A stretch of 64,000 nt of DNA from Hyphomicrobiales bacterium (GCA_900470965.1 UCCS01000001.1:1-64000); one strand, 5' to 3'; positions 8,038 to 17,489 are shown, counted from the stretch's first letter. The notes: generated by a model from the letters alone, not told the origin. A program made the numbers and translations.

Positions 8038-9003
8038 ATGCCAATCTCACGCCGTAATCTTTTCGCCGTCTCTGCAGGCCTCGCTTCCATCGCTGTTCTC
8101 CCTGACTCCCCGGGTGCTTTTGCATCGGTTCCCGCCGCCAAAACTCCAGTGCCAGGTGTGATCCGCAGAAAGGTCGGAAAGATCGAGGTGACCGCTCTCC
8201 TCGACGGTTATATGGAAATGCCCGCCGCTCTGTTCAAAGCACCGCAGGAAGAAGCTGCCCGCCTCGCCCGCGAACAGTTCCAGCCGGCATCACCGCGCTT
8301 GAGCCCGGTCAATGCCTATCTAATCAATTTAGGCGACAGGCTCATGTTGATCGACACGGGGGCAGCTAATCTCTTCGGTCCAACGCTTGGAAAGGTGCCG
8401 CAGGCACTTGCCACGGTCGGAGTCAAACCCGAGCAGATTGATGCGGTGCTGCTCACCCATATGCATCCGGATCACGTTGGCGGCGCCATCGATCAGCATG
8501 GCAAGGCCGTATATTCAAACGCTGAGCTAATTGTATCCGAGGCTGATTTTCGCTACTGGCACGACGATGCCGCGCTTGGCCAGGCTCCAGCTGCATTTAA
8601 GCCGTTCTTCTCCGGAGCTCGCGCCGTCACCAGCGCTTACCAAAAGCGTTTGACGCAGTTTTCCGGTGAAACCGAGGTATTCGGTGAGCTGAGGACTGCG
8701 CCGCTGCCCGGCCATACGCCGGGCCATAGCGGTGTTGTGCTTCATTCCGGTGACGACGCCCTCTTCATCTGGGCCGATATTGTGCACCATGCGGCATTTC
8801 AGTTCGCCCATCCGGAATGGGGTCCCGCTTTCGACGTTGATGCAAACCAAGCAGCAGCTTCACGCAAGCGCGCGTTTGACCAAGCCGCCTACGATCGCAT
8901 CCTTATAGCTGGAATGCATATCCCCTTTCCTGGCTTTGGCCACATCGCATCGGACAATGGTAAATACCGGTTTGTGCCCGCCGAATGGCAGTATGTACTC
9001 TAG
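8038..9003 (+). CDS. Tat-exported metallo-beta-lactamase-fold hydrolase
   Basis: 321 residues. The N-terminus (PISRRNLFAVSAGLASIAVL) is a twin-arginine signal, so a folded metalloprotein would be exported to the periplasm. The metal motif is HMHPDHVGG with His141, His143, Asp145 and His146; later ligands lie in PLPGHTPGHSG and in IWADIVHH. The fold is shared by lactonases, arylsulfatases and glyoxalase II; the substrate cannot be assigned. ATG 8038 is preferred over an upstream TTG because GGAG lies 5 nt before it and the Tat signal begins there. It is divergent from a LysR regulator that probably controls it. Confidence 0.88.
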   Translation: MPISRRNLFAVSAGLASIAVLPDSPGAFASVPAAKTPVPGVIRRKVGKIEVTALLDGYMEMPAALFKAPQEEAARLAREQFQPASPRLSPVNAYLINLGDRLMLIDTGAANLFGPTLGKVPQALATVGVKPEQIDAVLLTHMHPDHVGGAIDQHGKAVYSNAELIVSEADFRYWHDDAALGQAPAAFKPFFSGARAVTSAYQKRLTQFSGETEVFGELRTAPLPGHTPGHSGVVLHSGDDALFIWADIVHHAAFQFAHPEWGPAFDVDANQAAASRKRAFDQAAYDRILIAGMHIPFPGFGHIASDNGKYRFVPAEWQYVL

Positions 9004-9175
9004 GCGGCCGAGGTGAGCATGCGGATGCTGGCGAAATCTGCGCAAGATTTGGCGGATTCTATGCGATAACCATCCACTCCGCCGCTAATATCACGCTGCA
9101 TATTACCTAAAGAGCTTCCTGCGAGTTAGTTCCTACGCTTACGAACCTTCCCAACAAATAACGATGACGGCATAG

Positions 9176-9579
9176 ATGCGCTTGGCTAGATTGACAGCTC
9201 CCGGAGGTCTGGAAAATCCTAGAGTTTCTGAAGAAGATCGTCCTTCACCAAAGCCGGGAGAAATCCTGGTCAGGATCAGGGCAGCTTCCATAAATCTACG
9301 AGACGATTTCATAGTGCAAGGCAAAGTGCCTTTTGTCGACGGGCGCGTGCCTCTCTCTGACGGCGCCGGAGAGATGGTCGAGATCGGCGATCGGGTCAGC
9401 GGATTAAAATTGGGGACAGCGTTGTTAGCGCGTTTTACCCATACTGGACGGCCGGCGAAATGATGTCTTCTACCAGACGCGACATACCAGGTGAGCATTT
9501 GGACGGCTTCGCTTCCGAATTCGTCAGCATGCCCAGCCATTTTATCCGGCACCTGCAGTGGCGACACCTAACCCCTTGA
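9176..9579 (+). pseudogene. Truncated, frameshifted zinc-type alcohol dehydrogenase/quinone oxidoreductase
   Basis: The first 80 residues match the N-terminal GroES-like domain of medium-chain dehydrogenases (MRLARLTAPGG, KPGEILVRIRAASINLRD, PLSDGAGEMVEIGDRVSGL). Near 9425 the reading frame changes: AFYPYWTAGEMM, then IPGEHLDGFASEFVSMP, continue the family pattern in another frame and stop at 9577. The nucleotide-binding half is absent, so the gene carries both a frameshift and a 3-prime deletion. It cannot make an active enzyme. Confidence 0.75.
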
Positions 9580-9634
9580 GCGCCTTTCCGTTGATAGATT
9601 TGTCCCGCAATTCCTTACTTTCGAAAGCTAAAAC

Positions 9635-10822
9635 TCAGGCTGCGCGGCGTCGTCCCACCATCAAGATCATCGCGCCCAACCCGCATAGTGCCGCGCATAA
9701 GGCGAACAGTGACCAATACCCGAATGCATTGGCCCAAAGCCCGGTGCCAAGCCCCGAAAGGAGGAACCCGACACTAATCGTGTTGCCGAACAGAGCAGAG
9801 GCGATTCCAGCCCGGCCGGGAAGAAGGTCTTGCATAAAGGCCATGCCGACGATGCTTATCAATCCGATCCCGGCGGCCCTTGGGATTTGACCCAGATAGA
9901 GCGACGCCAGTGTCGGCCATGCGAGTGCCATAACGAAGTAGGCGGCGAAAAGAGCAAACCCTGCGAGGAGCAGCTCTTGCCTGTCTGACAGTTTTGGCCA
10001 GAGCACGAAGGCGGCCATGACCACGACTTCCAATCCCGCACAGAGACTAAATAGGAAACCGACGTCTTGTTCGGTCCCGAGCTCTTTCGCCACGACGATC
10101 GCCATTGCATTCGACCCCATGAACATCGCAGTGTGAAAAGCCGACAGGGCGACGGCAGCTGGCGCGGCACGGTAAAAGACTTCCGATGTCAGCTTAGCGC
10201 GTCCCTCGGCATTGACGACCGCTCGCATGCGGGTGAAGAAAACGATGGCCAATGACAGTCCAGCTAGCGAGGCCGCTCCCAGGAATACGCCTGGAAAACC
10301 TGTCTGAGACACCAGGACAGCGCCGAGAGCCGGGCCGACTGTCCAGCTGAGCGACGAGACCAGCCGAAGGATCGCCATTCCGCGCGATATTGTCGAGCCC
10401 CCGAACTCGTCCAGTCGGCCTTTGGCCACCGCGAACAAGATGCTGAAAGATGCCGCGCCAAGCCCAAGGAGAATGCCGGCGTTTACGACCAACATCCAAG
10501 TCTCTGTAAGCCACGCGCAAAGACTAAATCCGATGCATTTCGAAAGAAGCGAAGTGAGGAGCGGCCAGATGACGGGTTGGCGGTCGAGGAGATGCCCGAA
10601 GAAGCTCGTGACGGCAATTCCAGTCGCCGCTGGAATCGTCAGAAACGCGCCAAGCTCCAGCGGCGACATCCCAACTACTTGGACTGCAAGGAGCGCGATG
10701 TAGCTTCCGGCCATCGCCTCCGCGAGCATCGCCAAGAGGATCGCAAAGAATACCGCACCGAAGGTCGGCACGCGAAAAGGCGAAACCCCGGATGCTTCCG
10801 CATGCTCGACATCCTGCTTCAT
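9635..10822 (-). CDS. MFS transporter, SetA/SetB sugar-efflux-like
   Basis: 395 residues with about twelve hydrophobic segments. Landmarks are FGHLLDRQPVIW between segments 2 and 3, the central loop around FTRMRAVVNAEGRAKLTSEV, and DLLPGRAGIASALFGNT in the C-terminal half, a pattern typical of the sugar-efflux (SET) branch. It should pump a small molecule, perhaps a sugar or a toxic analogue, out across the inner membrane. ATG 10822 has GGGGAA 5 nt upstream. It is alone, convergent with the broken dehydrogenase. Confidence 0.85.
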   Translation of the reverse strand: MKQDVEHAEASGVSPFRVPTFGAVFFAILLAMLAEAMAGSYIALLAVQVVGMSPLELGAFLTIPAATGIAVTSFFGHLLDRQPVIWPLLTSLLSKCIGFSLCAWLTETWMLVVNAGILLGLGAASFSILFAVAKGRLDEFGGSTISRGMAILRLVSSLSWTVGPALGAVLVSQTGFPGVFLGAASLAGLSLAIVFFTRMRAVVNAEGRAKLTSEVFYRAAPAAVALSAFHTAMFMGSNAMAIVVAKELGTEQDVGFLFSLCAGLEVVVMAAFVLWPKLSDRQELLLAGFALFAAYFVMALAWPTLASLYLGQIPRAAGIGLISIVGMAFMQDLLPGRAGIASALFGNTISVGFLLSGLGTGLWANAFGYWSLFALCAALCGLGAMILMVGRRRAA

Positions 10823-11034
10823 TTGTTCCCCTGACGCCTGTGGCTCCTGACGGACTTCAGCATGATAATCCGAGCAACGGACAATTGTTCAGCCTGAACT
10901 GGCACTGCATAGGAGCTCAGAGCTCGTTCTCGATACGCCGGAAGCCTGGTGGTCTTCCGCCTTCGGGGACCTAACGTGCTTGCTCATGCGTTCCAAACGA
11001 CCACATCCTTGCAGAACCGAAGAGGACATGATCC

Positions 11035-11371
11035 ATGACCACCGCACCAATAGCCCGAGTGTGGCGCGGCCGAACCCGACGGGAAATTGCTGACGAATGC
11101 GAACAATATCTGAAGGCCGAAGGCATCCCGCCGCTGTTGCAAAATGCCCTTGGTTCAGCTCTTAAGGGAGGATCTCGATACTGAGACGTGGTTCGCGACG
11201 ACATCGTATTGGCCGGATATCGAATCCATGACGGCATTCACGAAAGGCAATCCTACCAAGATGCACCACCCCAAGAGAGATGCCGAATATCTGATCGAGC
11301 CGCCGGAGGGGATCGCCATACATACGATTCTTATTGATCGGCATCCGTCAGGCAGAAACGAACGAAACTAA
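11035..11371 (+). pseudogene. Frameshifted antibiotic-biosynthesis-monooxygenase-like gene
   Basis: The first 40 codons (MTTAPIARVWRGRTRREIAD...) run to NALG, after which a 2-nt deletion near 11150 shifts the frame. In the other frame LVQLLREDLDTETWF, YWPDIESMTAF and HTILIDRHPSG complete the small ferredoxin-like ABM fold. An intact gene would give about 105 residues. AGAGGA lies just before the start. Either a genuine lesion or a sequencing error; the neighbouring genes are also damaged, which favours decay. Confidence 0.72.
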
Positions 11372-11615
11372 CTGTTCCAGGCGTCGTTCTGCGGCACCGC
11401 GTCCAGGACGACATCGTAAGCCCGGTATTCCGCAGCATATTTCTTCGGCGATAAGGGACGTGGGCTGCAGGCAGACTGCTGGGTTCACGCTCATACTTCA
11501 ACTGAACAGAAAAACATCTTATGCGTAATCCCGAACCGGCCCGAGCCGACATTCCCCGGGTGCTCCGCTCTAACCATCAATCATGCTGCTCACTATCGGC
11601 TAAGCTCGGGCATCC

Positions 11616-11978
11616 TCATTTCGTCGGATGAGACCGTGCACTCAGCTTGTTTCCGTCAGGGTCGCGAAGATATGCAACGAATGCCCCGTTCGGACGCTCG
11701 GCAGGCGGGCCCTCAATTGCTGTCCCACCATGCGCGGTACCAGCGGCATGCCATGCGAGAACGTGGCCCCGACCCGCTGCGGCGATACCGATCGTCCCAC
11801 CGTTGGCCGCAGTCGCCGGCTTGCCATCGATCGGTTTCGTGATCATCAGTCGACCGCCCTCGTGTGAATAGATCGGGCGGCCCCTCGGATCCATCTCGCC
11901 GAGGTTGCCTCCCAAGGCAGCGAATGTGGCGTCGTAGAAACGCCGATAGTAGGCCGCCCCTACCCTAGTCAGTCCCAC
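11616..11978 (-). pseudogene. VOC (glyoxalase-like) protein with damaged N-terminus
   Basis: The last 105 residues match small VOC proteins: RRFYDATFAALGG, GRPIYSHEGGRLMITKPIDG, GTAIEGPP and GAFVAYLRDPDGNKLSA. The first strand, which normally carries a metal-binding His about 10 residues before RFYDA, is missing and replaced by an unrelated GLTRVGAAYY segment behind a GTG codon with no ribosome-binding site. It therefore looks 5-prime truncated and probably inactive. Confidence 0.62.
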
Positions 11979-12011
11979 CCGCGAAGCGCCACGTAACCAT
12001 TCAAATCACTT

Positions 12012-12042
12012 AGAGGCCGGGAGATACTCATCTCCCGGCCTT
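12012..12042 (-). terminator. Terminator hairpin after the DJ-1-like gene
   Basis: A perfect 11-bp inverted repeat GGCCGGGAGAT (12015-12025), loop ACTC, ATCTCCCGGCC (12030-12040), 20 nt beyond the minus-strand DJ-1-like gene. The pyrimidine tract TTCTCCTC follows on the plus strand, so it may act in both directions. Confidence 0.7.
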
Positions 12043-12060
12043 CTCCTCATCAATGCCCAG

Positions 12061-12759
12061 CTATACAGCGACACCGGCCTTTAAACTTGTGAGGAGGGTC
12101 ACGAGCGCCTCGGCTCCCGCGGTCGACGATGCCGGGTTCTGTCCCGTGATCAGCCTGCCATCAGTGATCGCAAAGCTCTCCCAGTTTGCCTTTTTCTCGT
12201 AGAGACCGCCGAGCCGCTTGAGTTCGTCCTCAACCAGGAACGGTACGACCTTCGTGAGCTGCACTTCTTCTTCTTCGCCGTTGGTGAAACCCGTCACCCG
12301 CTTTCCTTTGACGATCGGAGCGCCCTTATAGGTTACTCGGTGGAACACAGCAGGCGCGTGACAGACCGCCGCAACGGGCTTGCCGTTGTTGTAGAAGGAC
12401 TCGATCAACTTGATGGACTCGGGGTTGTCAACCAGATCCCACATGGGACCGTGACCGCCAGGATAGAAGACCGCGTCGAAATCTTCAGAGCGCACGTCAC
12501 TTAACCTGATGGTGGCCGAGAACACTCTTTGTGCAGCCTCGTCGTGCTTGAACCGCGTCATGGCAGGCGTCTGGTTCTCTGGCAGATCGCTCTTCGGGTC
12601 GATCGGCGGTTGACCGCCCTTGGGTGAGGCCAGCGTCAAATCGACTCCGGCATCGCGGAAGACATAGTACGGGGCGGCGCCCTCTTCGAGCCAAAAGCCT
12701 GTCTTGCGCCCTGTGCTTCCGAGTATGTCATGAGAGGTGAATACCATGAGGATCTTCAT
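12061..12759 (-). CDS. DJ-1/PfpI-family protein (type 1 glutamine-amidotransferase fold)
   Basis: 232 residues. The nucleophile elbow is AAVCHAPAVF with Cys133-His134, and the partner acid is Glu25 or Glu26 in GFWLEEGAAPYYVF. DAVFYPGGHGPMWDL and ITGQNPASSTAGAE are typical of the Hsp31-like/glyoxalase III branch, which detoxifies methylglyoxal or repairs glycated macromolecules; a protease or chaperone role is also known. It has no signal peptide, unlike the paralogue at 51224. Promoter site A, with the shared 13-bp core, lies about 80 nt upstream, so it probably belongs to the 12-24 kb regulon. Confidence 0.87.
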   Translation of the reverse strand: MKILMVFTSHDILGSTGRKTGFWLEEGAAPYYVFRDAGVDLTLASPKGGQPPIDPKSDLPENQTPAMTRFKHDEAAQRVFSATIRLSDVRSEDFDAVFYPGGHGPMWDLVDNPESIKLIESFYNNGKPVAAVCHAPAVFHRVTYKGAPIVKGKRVTGFTNGEEEEVQLTKVVPFLVEDELKRLGGLYEKKANWESFAITDGRLITGQNPASSTAGAEALVTLLTSLKAGVAV

Positions 12760-12835
12760 TGTTCAGCTCCATCCAGTTCTGTCCAACAGCAGAATAGCTG
12801 CACATAAGAACTACTGAGGATCGAGGCATTTCACA

Positions 12836-12875
12836 CTTGGACCTTGGTATCGCCGATACGTTGGTATTGGTATCC
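12836..12875 (-). promoter_or_regulatory. Shared promoter element, site A (DJ-1-like gene)
   Basis: Core GTATCGCCGATAC at 12847-12859; read on the minus strand it is GTATCGGCGATAC, a 5-nt gap, then TCCAAG in the -10 position (12836-12841). A second partial copy (GTATTGGTATCC) begins 17 nt away. The geometry is identical to sites B-F. Confidence 0.65.
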
Positions 12876-13305
12876 GGCGAGGAGGCCGTGGACGGTTATC
12901 AGCCGACGCGAATGACGGGGAACCGTGGCGACCCTTCTATTCAGTCTTCCAATGGGTGACGAGAAGGCGTCTGTTTCTTCAACTGGTCCTTCGCATGGAC
13001 GGAAGCGATCAGCGCCCGTCATTGCTGAGTGCGCGCGTATGTTCGCAACAAAAACTACTGTTGACCGCCAGCGGGCACCAACAATCGATACCTTAGTTCA
13101 CTTACCGCGAGCGATTGAACCGTCTACCTGTGACGCGTCGCCCTCATTGTGGCTGGGCAAAAATTCGGAACAGGCAAAGTCTCTCGACCTCCTAATCTCG
13201 AGTGAAGCGCCTGCTGCTCCCGCAGGACTGCGGGGCCGGCTGCGCGCCCGGTGCTCGTTGTGTTCGGTTGGATCATCGTATCATTCAAAACTGGAGGAAT
13301 TGGGA

Positions 13306-14184
13306 ATGAGATCTCGTCCAACAGCAATGTTCGTAGCTGCTGCTCTGTTTGCTATGCCGGGAAGCTCGATGCTGGCAGAAGACAGCGCCACACCAACAGG
13401 TACAATAGATAAGCTGTACCACATTGACTGTGGTCACTCTCTGGCGAACGATGAGTCTGTCTGGACGCCCGGTAAGAACGTAGGCAAGTCCATCGAATTT
13501 TCATCGACGTGCTATCTCATAAAGCACGGCTCAGACATACTCATCTGGGACACCGGAGTGCCTGAAGCCACCATTGACGATCCGAACGGCTGGTCTACAC
13601 TTCCCAGTCTCATCGTCTACCATCTTGACAAGACGATATCATCGCAACTCGCGCAGATCGCGCTCACCCCGGCGGATGTAAAATACGTCCTCGTTTCGCA
13701 CACGCACGGCGATCATATCGGAAACATCGGTCTGTTCCCGGATGCCACCGTTGTTATGCAGAAAGCGGAGTACGACTGGATAAACTCGCCTCCCCCGGCT
13801 GATCCTAACATCAACGCGCTTGTAATCCTTGCAAAGAAGCTGCTTGGCCAACCTCGGCGATTAGAGCTCGTCACTGGTGACATCGACTTTTTTCGCGATG
13901 GAAGCGTTAGGCTCATTTCAACGCCTGGCCATACTCCTGGCAGCCAGTCACTCATGGTTCACCTGGCCAAGATGGGGTACGTGGTTCTCTCGGGCGACGT
14001 TGTGCATCTCGAGAGCAATTTCGAGCATGACATCGTTCCCGCACTCAACGTCGACAAAGCAAAGTCGATCGCCTCGATGGATCGCGTGCGGGAATTGATG
14101 AAGCAGTACAATGCGACCATGTTCATAAACCACGATAAGCGGCAGACAGATACATTGAAGGTTCTTCCGGCCTTTTACGACTGA
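13306..14184 (+). CDS. Exported AHL-lactonase-like metallo-beta-lactamase-fold hydrolase
   Basis: 292 residues with a Sec signal (hydrophobic MFVAAALFAMPGSS, cleavage near SMLAED). The metal site is SHTHGDHIGN with His132, His134, Asp136 and His137, plus STPGHTPGSQS and LSGDVVHLESN for the remaining ligands. The layout matches the AttM/AiiB N-acyl-homoserine-lactone lactonase group, so quorum quenching or another lactone hydrolysis in the periplasm is likely. ATG 13306 is chosen because GGAGG at 13293-13297 precedes it; the long in-frame upstream extension is not protein-like. A weak relative of the shared promoter element (core at 13261, TATCAT at 13279-13284) lies just upstream. Confidence 0.86.
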   Translation: MRSRPTAMFVAAALFAMPGSSMLAEDSATPTGTIDKLYHIDCGHSLANDESVWTPGKNVGKSIEFSSTCYLIKHGSDILIWDTGVPEATIDDPNGWSTLPSLIVYHLDKTISSQLAQIALTPADVKYVLVSHTHGDHIGNIGLFPDATVVMQKAEYDWINSPPPADPNINALVILAKKLLGQPRRLELVTGDIDFFRDGSVRLISTPGHTPGSQSLMVHLAKMGYVVLSGDVVHLESNFEHDIVPALNVDKAKSIASMDRVRELMKQYNATMFINHDKRQTDTLKVLPAFYD

Positions 14185-14555
14185 AGAACAGCGATCCCGC
14201 CTATCCCGCTCAGATCCTTCAGCAATGCCGCGAGCGACCGGAGGCAGTTCGGCGTCCCTCCTCCGGACGTGGATACGATCCAGCCCCCGCGCGATGGAGA
14301 GATCTCTGCATTTCGCATGACCGGGATAGCACCCATCGCCCAGTGTCACACATCGAACTCGGCAGCACACTGTCGGGCATCTAATTCATCTGATTCAAAG
14401 GTGAAGTGTCATTTGCACTCGGCATGTCAACATTCACGCTTATATCGCGCATTTCCAGGCGCGGAAGTGGTCTTCGACCTGACAAACGGTGGCGTGCCTG
14501 TGAGTTTTTCTGACCGCTCCCGTCCCAGATCATTAAACGCGCGGCATGAGCGGTC
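14185..14555. other. Intergenic stretch without gene
   Basis: Between two convergent units. Only short chance frames; no hairpin terminator or repeat was seen. Confidence 0.5.
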
Positions 14556-14768
14556 TTAATATCTTGCTCTGAGGACTTCCTGAAGTCGCTCCTGGCTTGG
14601 AACCCCGTTCTGGAGCCAGCGAATAATATCCCGTGCCACGGCCTCCGCTTCCTCGCTCTTTCTGTCGCAACGTCGAGCTTCGCAGTACTCCTTCAGGACG
14701 TCTGCGGCCAACGACACCTCCTCCGGCATGAGCGGGCGAAGACACGGCCTATCGATCGGGCTTGGCAT
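14556..14768 (-). CDS. Small rhizobial hypothetical protein (70 residues)
   Basis: 70 residues, largely helical and charged: CLRPLMPEEVSLAADVLKEY, then EEAEAVARDIIRWLQNGV and a short C-terminal helix. I know this pattern from short uncharacterised rhizobial proteins. It follows the 60-residue membrane protein after 21 nt, with AGGGA before the ATG, so the pair forms a minus-strand operon read from promoter site B. Role unknown. Confidence 0.68.
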   Translation of the reverse strand: MPSPIDRPCLRPLMPEEVSLAADVLKEYCEARRCDRKSEEAEAVARDIIRWLQNGVPSQERLQEVLRARY

Positions 14769-14789
14769 GATTGTTTTTCCCTTGACAGG

Positions 14790-14972
14790 TCAAACCGGGT
14801 CCGACACAGCGGCGGTCGCTCCGGAACCGACGGAAGCGGAAGGTACCCAGACACGCGTCGGTGCTGGCCGATCGCTGACGGCAATCAGAACCCCGACAAT
14901 CGCCACCATGGCAATTACGATCACAACAAGCGGAAAGCTTGAACTAGCAGGTTGCTGGTCGCGGTAGATCAT
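14790..14972 (-). CDS. Small single-span membrane protein
   Basis: 60 residues with one strong transmembrane segment (FPLVVIVIAMVAIVGVLIAV, about 14-33) between a short polar N-terminus and a Ser/Ala/Pro-rich tail. GGAG lies 7 nt before ATG 14972. First gene of a two-gene minus-strand operon. The function is unknown; the promoter context links it to the detoxification regulon. Confidence 0.6.
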   Translation of the reverse strand: MIYRDQQPASSSFPLVVIVIAMVAIVGVLIAVSDRPAPTRVWVPSASVGSGATAAVSDPV

Positions 14973-15055
14973 CGTCTGCTCCCGATTTCTGGCCGCGGCT
15001 GATCCGCAACCGCCGGCTTCGACCGAGACTATGTCGGCGAACTGTCAGAAAGGCA

Positions 15056-15107
15056 TTTGTACCTTGGTATGGGCGATACGTTCGTATGGGCGATACCATC
15101 GTGAAGT
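15056..15107. promoter_or_regulatory. Shared promoter element, site B (double, probably bidirectional)
   Basis: Two direct copies of GTATGGGCGATAC, 17 nt apart (15067-15079 and 15084-15096). On the minus strand the left copy stands 5 nt from TACAAA (15056-15061) and would serve the small-protein operon at 14972. On the plus strand the right copy is followed by CATCG and TGAAGT (15102-15107), which could serve the alpha/beta hydrolase at 15255. Confidence 0.65.
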
Positions 15108-15254
15108 GGCGCTCTGCGTGGGCCAGCCTGAATGTTCAAAGGTCCGGATCGACAACAGATCTCGGTACGAAGGGCCAGCGTCAACACTCGCGGGATCCTA
15201 ACCGAGAGCACAGCCTTAACCCAAGATAAGCAATGATCATCGGAGACTGGCACA

Positions 15255-16278
15255 GTGTTCAATTTCGTACCCGCAAATCTCACGCGTCGATCGTTCGGCA
15301 GCGTTGCACTCGCTGTTGCCGCGGCGGATGTCCTCGGCGAAAAGACGACCCAAGCATCTCAGCCGACCACGCGTGTGGACATACTGACAGCTGCCGACGG
15401 AGCCACTCTCGAAGCAAACAAGGGTATCGAGGCAGGAGACTTGTTCGTCTCCTATGCCGACATAGGACCGGCGACTGGATCACCAGTCTTACTGCTGCAC
15501 GGCTGGCGCTACGACATCAACAGCTTCGCGCTGGTAGCACATCTCTTTGCCGACCGAGGCCATCGCGTCATTGTGCGCTTCCTGCGGGGCTACGGCGGCA
15601 CGCGCTTCCTTGCAGCCGAGACGAAACGCAACGGCCAGCAGGCGGCAATTGCAGTCGATACAATCAAGCTGATGGACGCCCTGGGGATCAATCAGGCTAC
15701 TATCGCAGGCTTCGACTGGGGCGCGCGGACAGCCGACATAGTCGCGGCTCTTTGGCCGGAACGCTGCAAAGCCCTCGTGTCGGTCAGCGGCTATCTGATC
15801 GGGAACCAGTCCGCCGGAAAAGGCACCACTGCCGCCGTCCGCCGAACTTCAGTGGTGGTATCAATTCTATTTCGCCACCGATCGCGGTCGCGAAGGCTAC
15901 GAGAAATACCCGAACGACTTCGCCAAGTTTATCTGGCAGCTCGCCTCCCCACATTGGAAATTCGACGACGAAACGTTCTCGCCAAGCGCCGCCGCATTCG
16001 CCAATCCCGACCATGTGGCGATCGTCGTCCATAACTATCGATGGCGCCTCGGACTGGCACCCGGCGAGGACCGGTTCAACGAATACGAGGCCGCGCTCAC
16101 CAGGGCCCCAGACGTATCGGTCCCGACAATCACGCTCGAAGGCGACGCAAACGGGGCACCTCATCCGGATCCCAAGGCCTACGCGAAGTTCAAGGGAAGA
16201 TATGAATACCGTCTGATCACCGGTGGGATCGGTCACGCCTTCGCGCAGGCAGTGATGGACGTCGATGCCTGGGGATGA
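15255..16278 (+). pseudogene. Alpha/beta hydrolase (epoxide-hydrolase-like) with one frameshift
   Basis: Starts at GTG 15255 with GGAG 9 nt upstream and a twin-arginine-like leader (NLTRRSFGSVALAVAAADVL). Residues 60-190 carry the fold: LLLHGWRYDIN (oxyanion HG), RFLRGYGGTRFLA, and nucleophile Asp in GFDWGARTAD. At about 15822 one extra G shifts the frame; the other frame goes on at once with PPSAELQWWYQFYFATDRG to GGIGHAFAQAVMDVDAWG (catalytic His) and stops at 16278. Correcting one base gives a protein of about 340 residues. It could be a sequencing error, since everything else is intact. Relative of the hydrolase at 56568. Confidence 0.78.
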
Positions 16279-16449
16279 CGGGTATTCAGATGCCCTTCAC
16301 GCCGAAAGCACCTATCGAATTTATCGATCATCATCATTCTAAAAAGGAGGATGGCGCGGTACTGGCAGAAGTAGGATGAGTGTCACGTTTCTGTCGGTGA
16401 TGCATCGCGCAACTGCCGGGCGGAAACGTCGCTTTGAAAGGATCCGACA

Positions 16450-17484
16450 TTGGAAATCGGTATCGACAGTTTCGCAATGCTCCTGACCGACCCCGCCACG
16501 GGGCAATTGCAGTCAGCCATCGATCGTATGGAGAGCGTGCTTGCGGAGATCGAGCTCGCGGATCAAGTCGGCCTCGACGTCTTCGGAATGGGAGAACACC
16601 ATCGAGAGAACGCGCTCGATTCAGCCCCGGCCGTCATCCTTGCGGCCGCCGCGGCACGCACGAAGTCGATCAGACTGACAAGCGCCGTTGCAGTCCTCAG
16701 CGCCGCCGATCCCGTGCGGCTCTTCCAGGAATTTGCCACGCTGGATCTGATATCCGGCGGAAGAGCTGAAATCGTGGTCGGTCGCGGCTCTTCCGTCGAG
16801 GCGTATCCGCTGTTTGGATTCGACCTGCGGGACTACGATACGCTCTTTGCGGAAAAGCTGGACCTGCTGCTGAAGATCAGGGAAAAACCCAACATCAAAT
16901 GGCAGGGTCGCTTTCGTCCTGCGATCAATGGCGAGGGTGTTTTTCCCCGTCCACACCAGCCGAACTTGCCAATCTGGCTGGGCGTCGGCGGCACGCCTGA
17001 ATCCTTCGTTCGCGCTGGAACACTCGGATTGCCGTTGATGGTCGCCATCATCGGCGGAAGCTTCGAGCGTTTCCTGCCTCTGGTCGATCTCTATCGCCGC
17101 GCATGGGATGCAGCGGGTCATCCCCCGCAGTGCCAGAAGGTCGGCATCCATGCCCTCGGCTTTGTCGGAGAGACGGACGCGGCTGCCAGGAAAGCGTTCT
17201 TCCCGGGTTGGTTCCAGATGTTCTCCGACGCTGGACGGGAACGGGGCTGGCCGCCGCCGACGAAGGCCCAATTCGAGCAGATGTGCGGTCCGAACGGCGC
17301 ATTCCTGGTCGGGAGCCCGCGGACGGTTGCGGCCAAGATCGCGCATCTTAACGAGACCTTGCGCGGAGTCTCTCGCATCACCTTCCAGATGAGCACCGCT
17401 GCCCTGGAGACCGAGGCGATGCGCCGCTCTATCGAATTTCTCGGCACTGATGTCGCGCGTCTCGTTCGAGGACAACGTCCTTAG
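16450..17484 (+). CDS. LLM-class flavin-dependent oxidoreductase
   Basis: 344 residues of the luciferase-like monooxygenase fold: EIGIDSFAML, LDVFGMGEHHRENALDSAPA, IRLTSAVAVLSAADPVRLFQ, GGRAEIVVGRGSSVEAYPLF and IWLGVGGTPESFVRA. Such enzymes use FMNH2 and oxygen from a partner reductase to oxidise aldehydes, ketones or other small substrates. The start is TTG at 16450 with AAGGA about 8 nt before; no ATG gives the first beta strand. It lies 170 nt after the broken hydrolase in the same direction. A truncated paralogue is at 34381. Confidence 0.88.
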   Translation: MEIGIDSFAMLLTDPATGQLQSAIDRMESVLAEIELADQVGLDVFGMGEHHRENALDSAPAVILAAAAARTKSIRLTSAVAVLSAADPVRLFQEFATLDLISGGRAEIVVGRGSSVEAYPLFGFDLRDYDTLFAEKLDLLLKIREKPNIKWQGRFRPAINGEGVFPRPHQPNLPIWLGVGGTPESFVRAGTLGLPLMVAIIGGSFERFLPLVDLYRRAWDAAGHPPQCQKVGIHALGFVGETDAAARKAFFPGWFQMFSDAGRERGWPPPTKAQFEQMCGPNGAFLVGSPRTVAAKIAHLNETLRGVSRITFQMSTAALETEAMRRSIEFLGTDVARLVRGQRP

Positions 17485-17489
17485 CAGGG

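Noticed and set aside
13261-13284. Seventh copy of the shared promoter element before the lactonase-like gene
   Set aside because: The CATCG gap and TATCAT fit, but only 5 of 13 core positions match, so it is mentioned in the gene entry but not counted.
12925-13305. 127-codon N-terminal extension of the lactonase-like ORF
   Set aside because: The Sec signal and ribosome-binding site place the start at 13306; the extension is not protein-like.
15233-16216. 327-codon plus-strand frame
   Set aside because: Out-of-frame reading of the alpha/beta hydrolase; composition is Arg/Ser-rich and motif-free.
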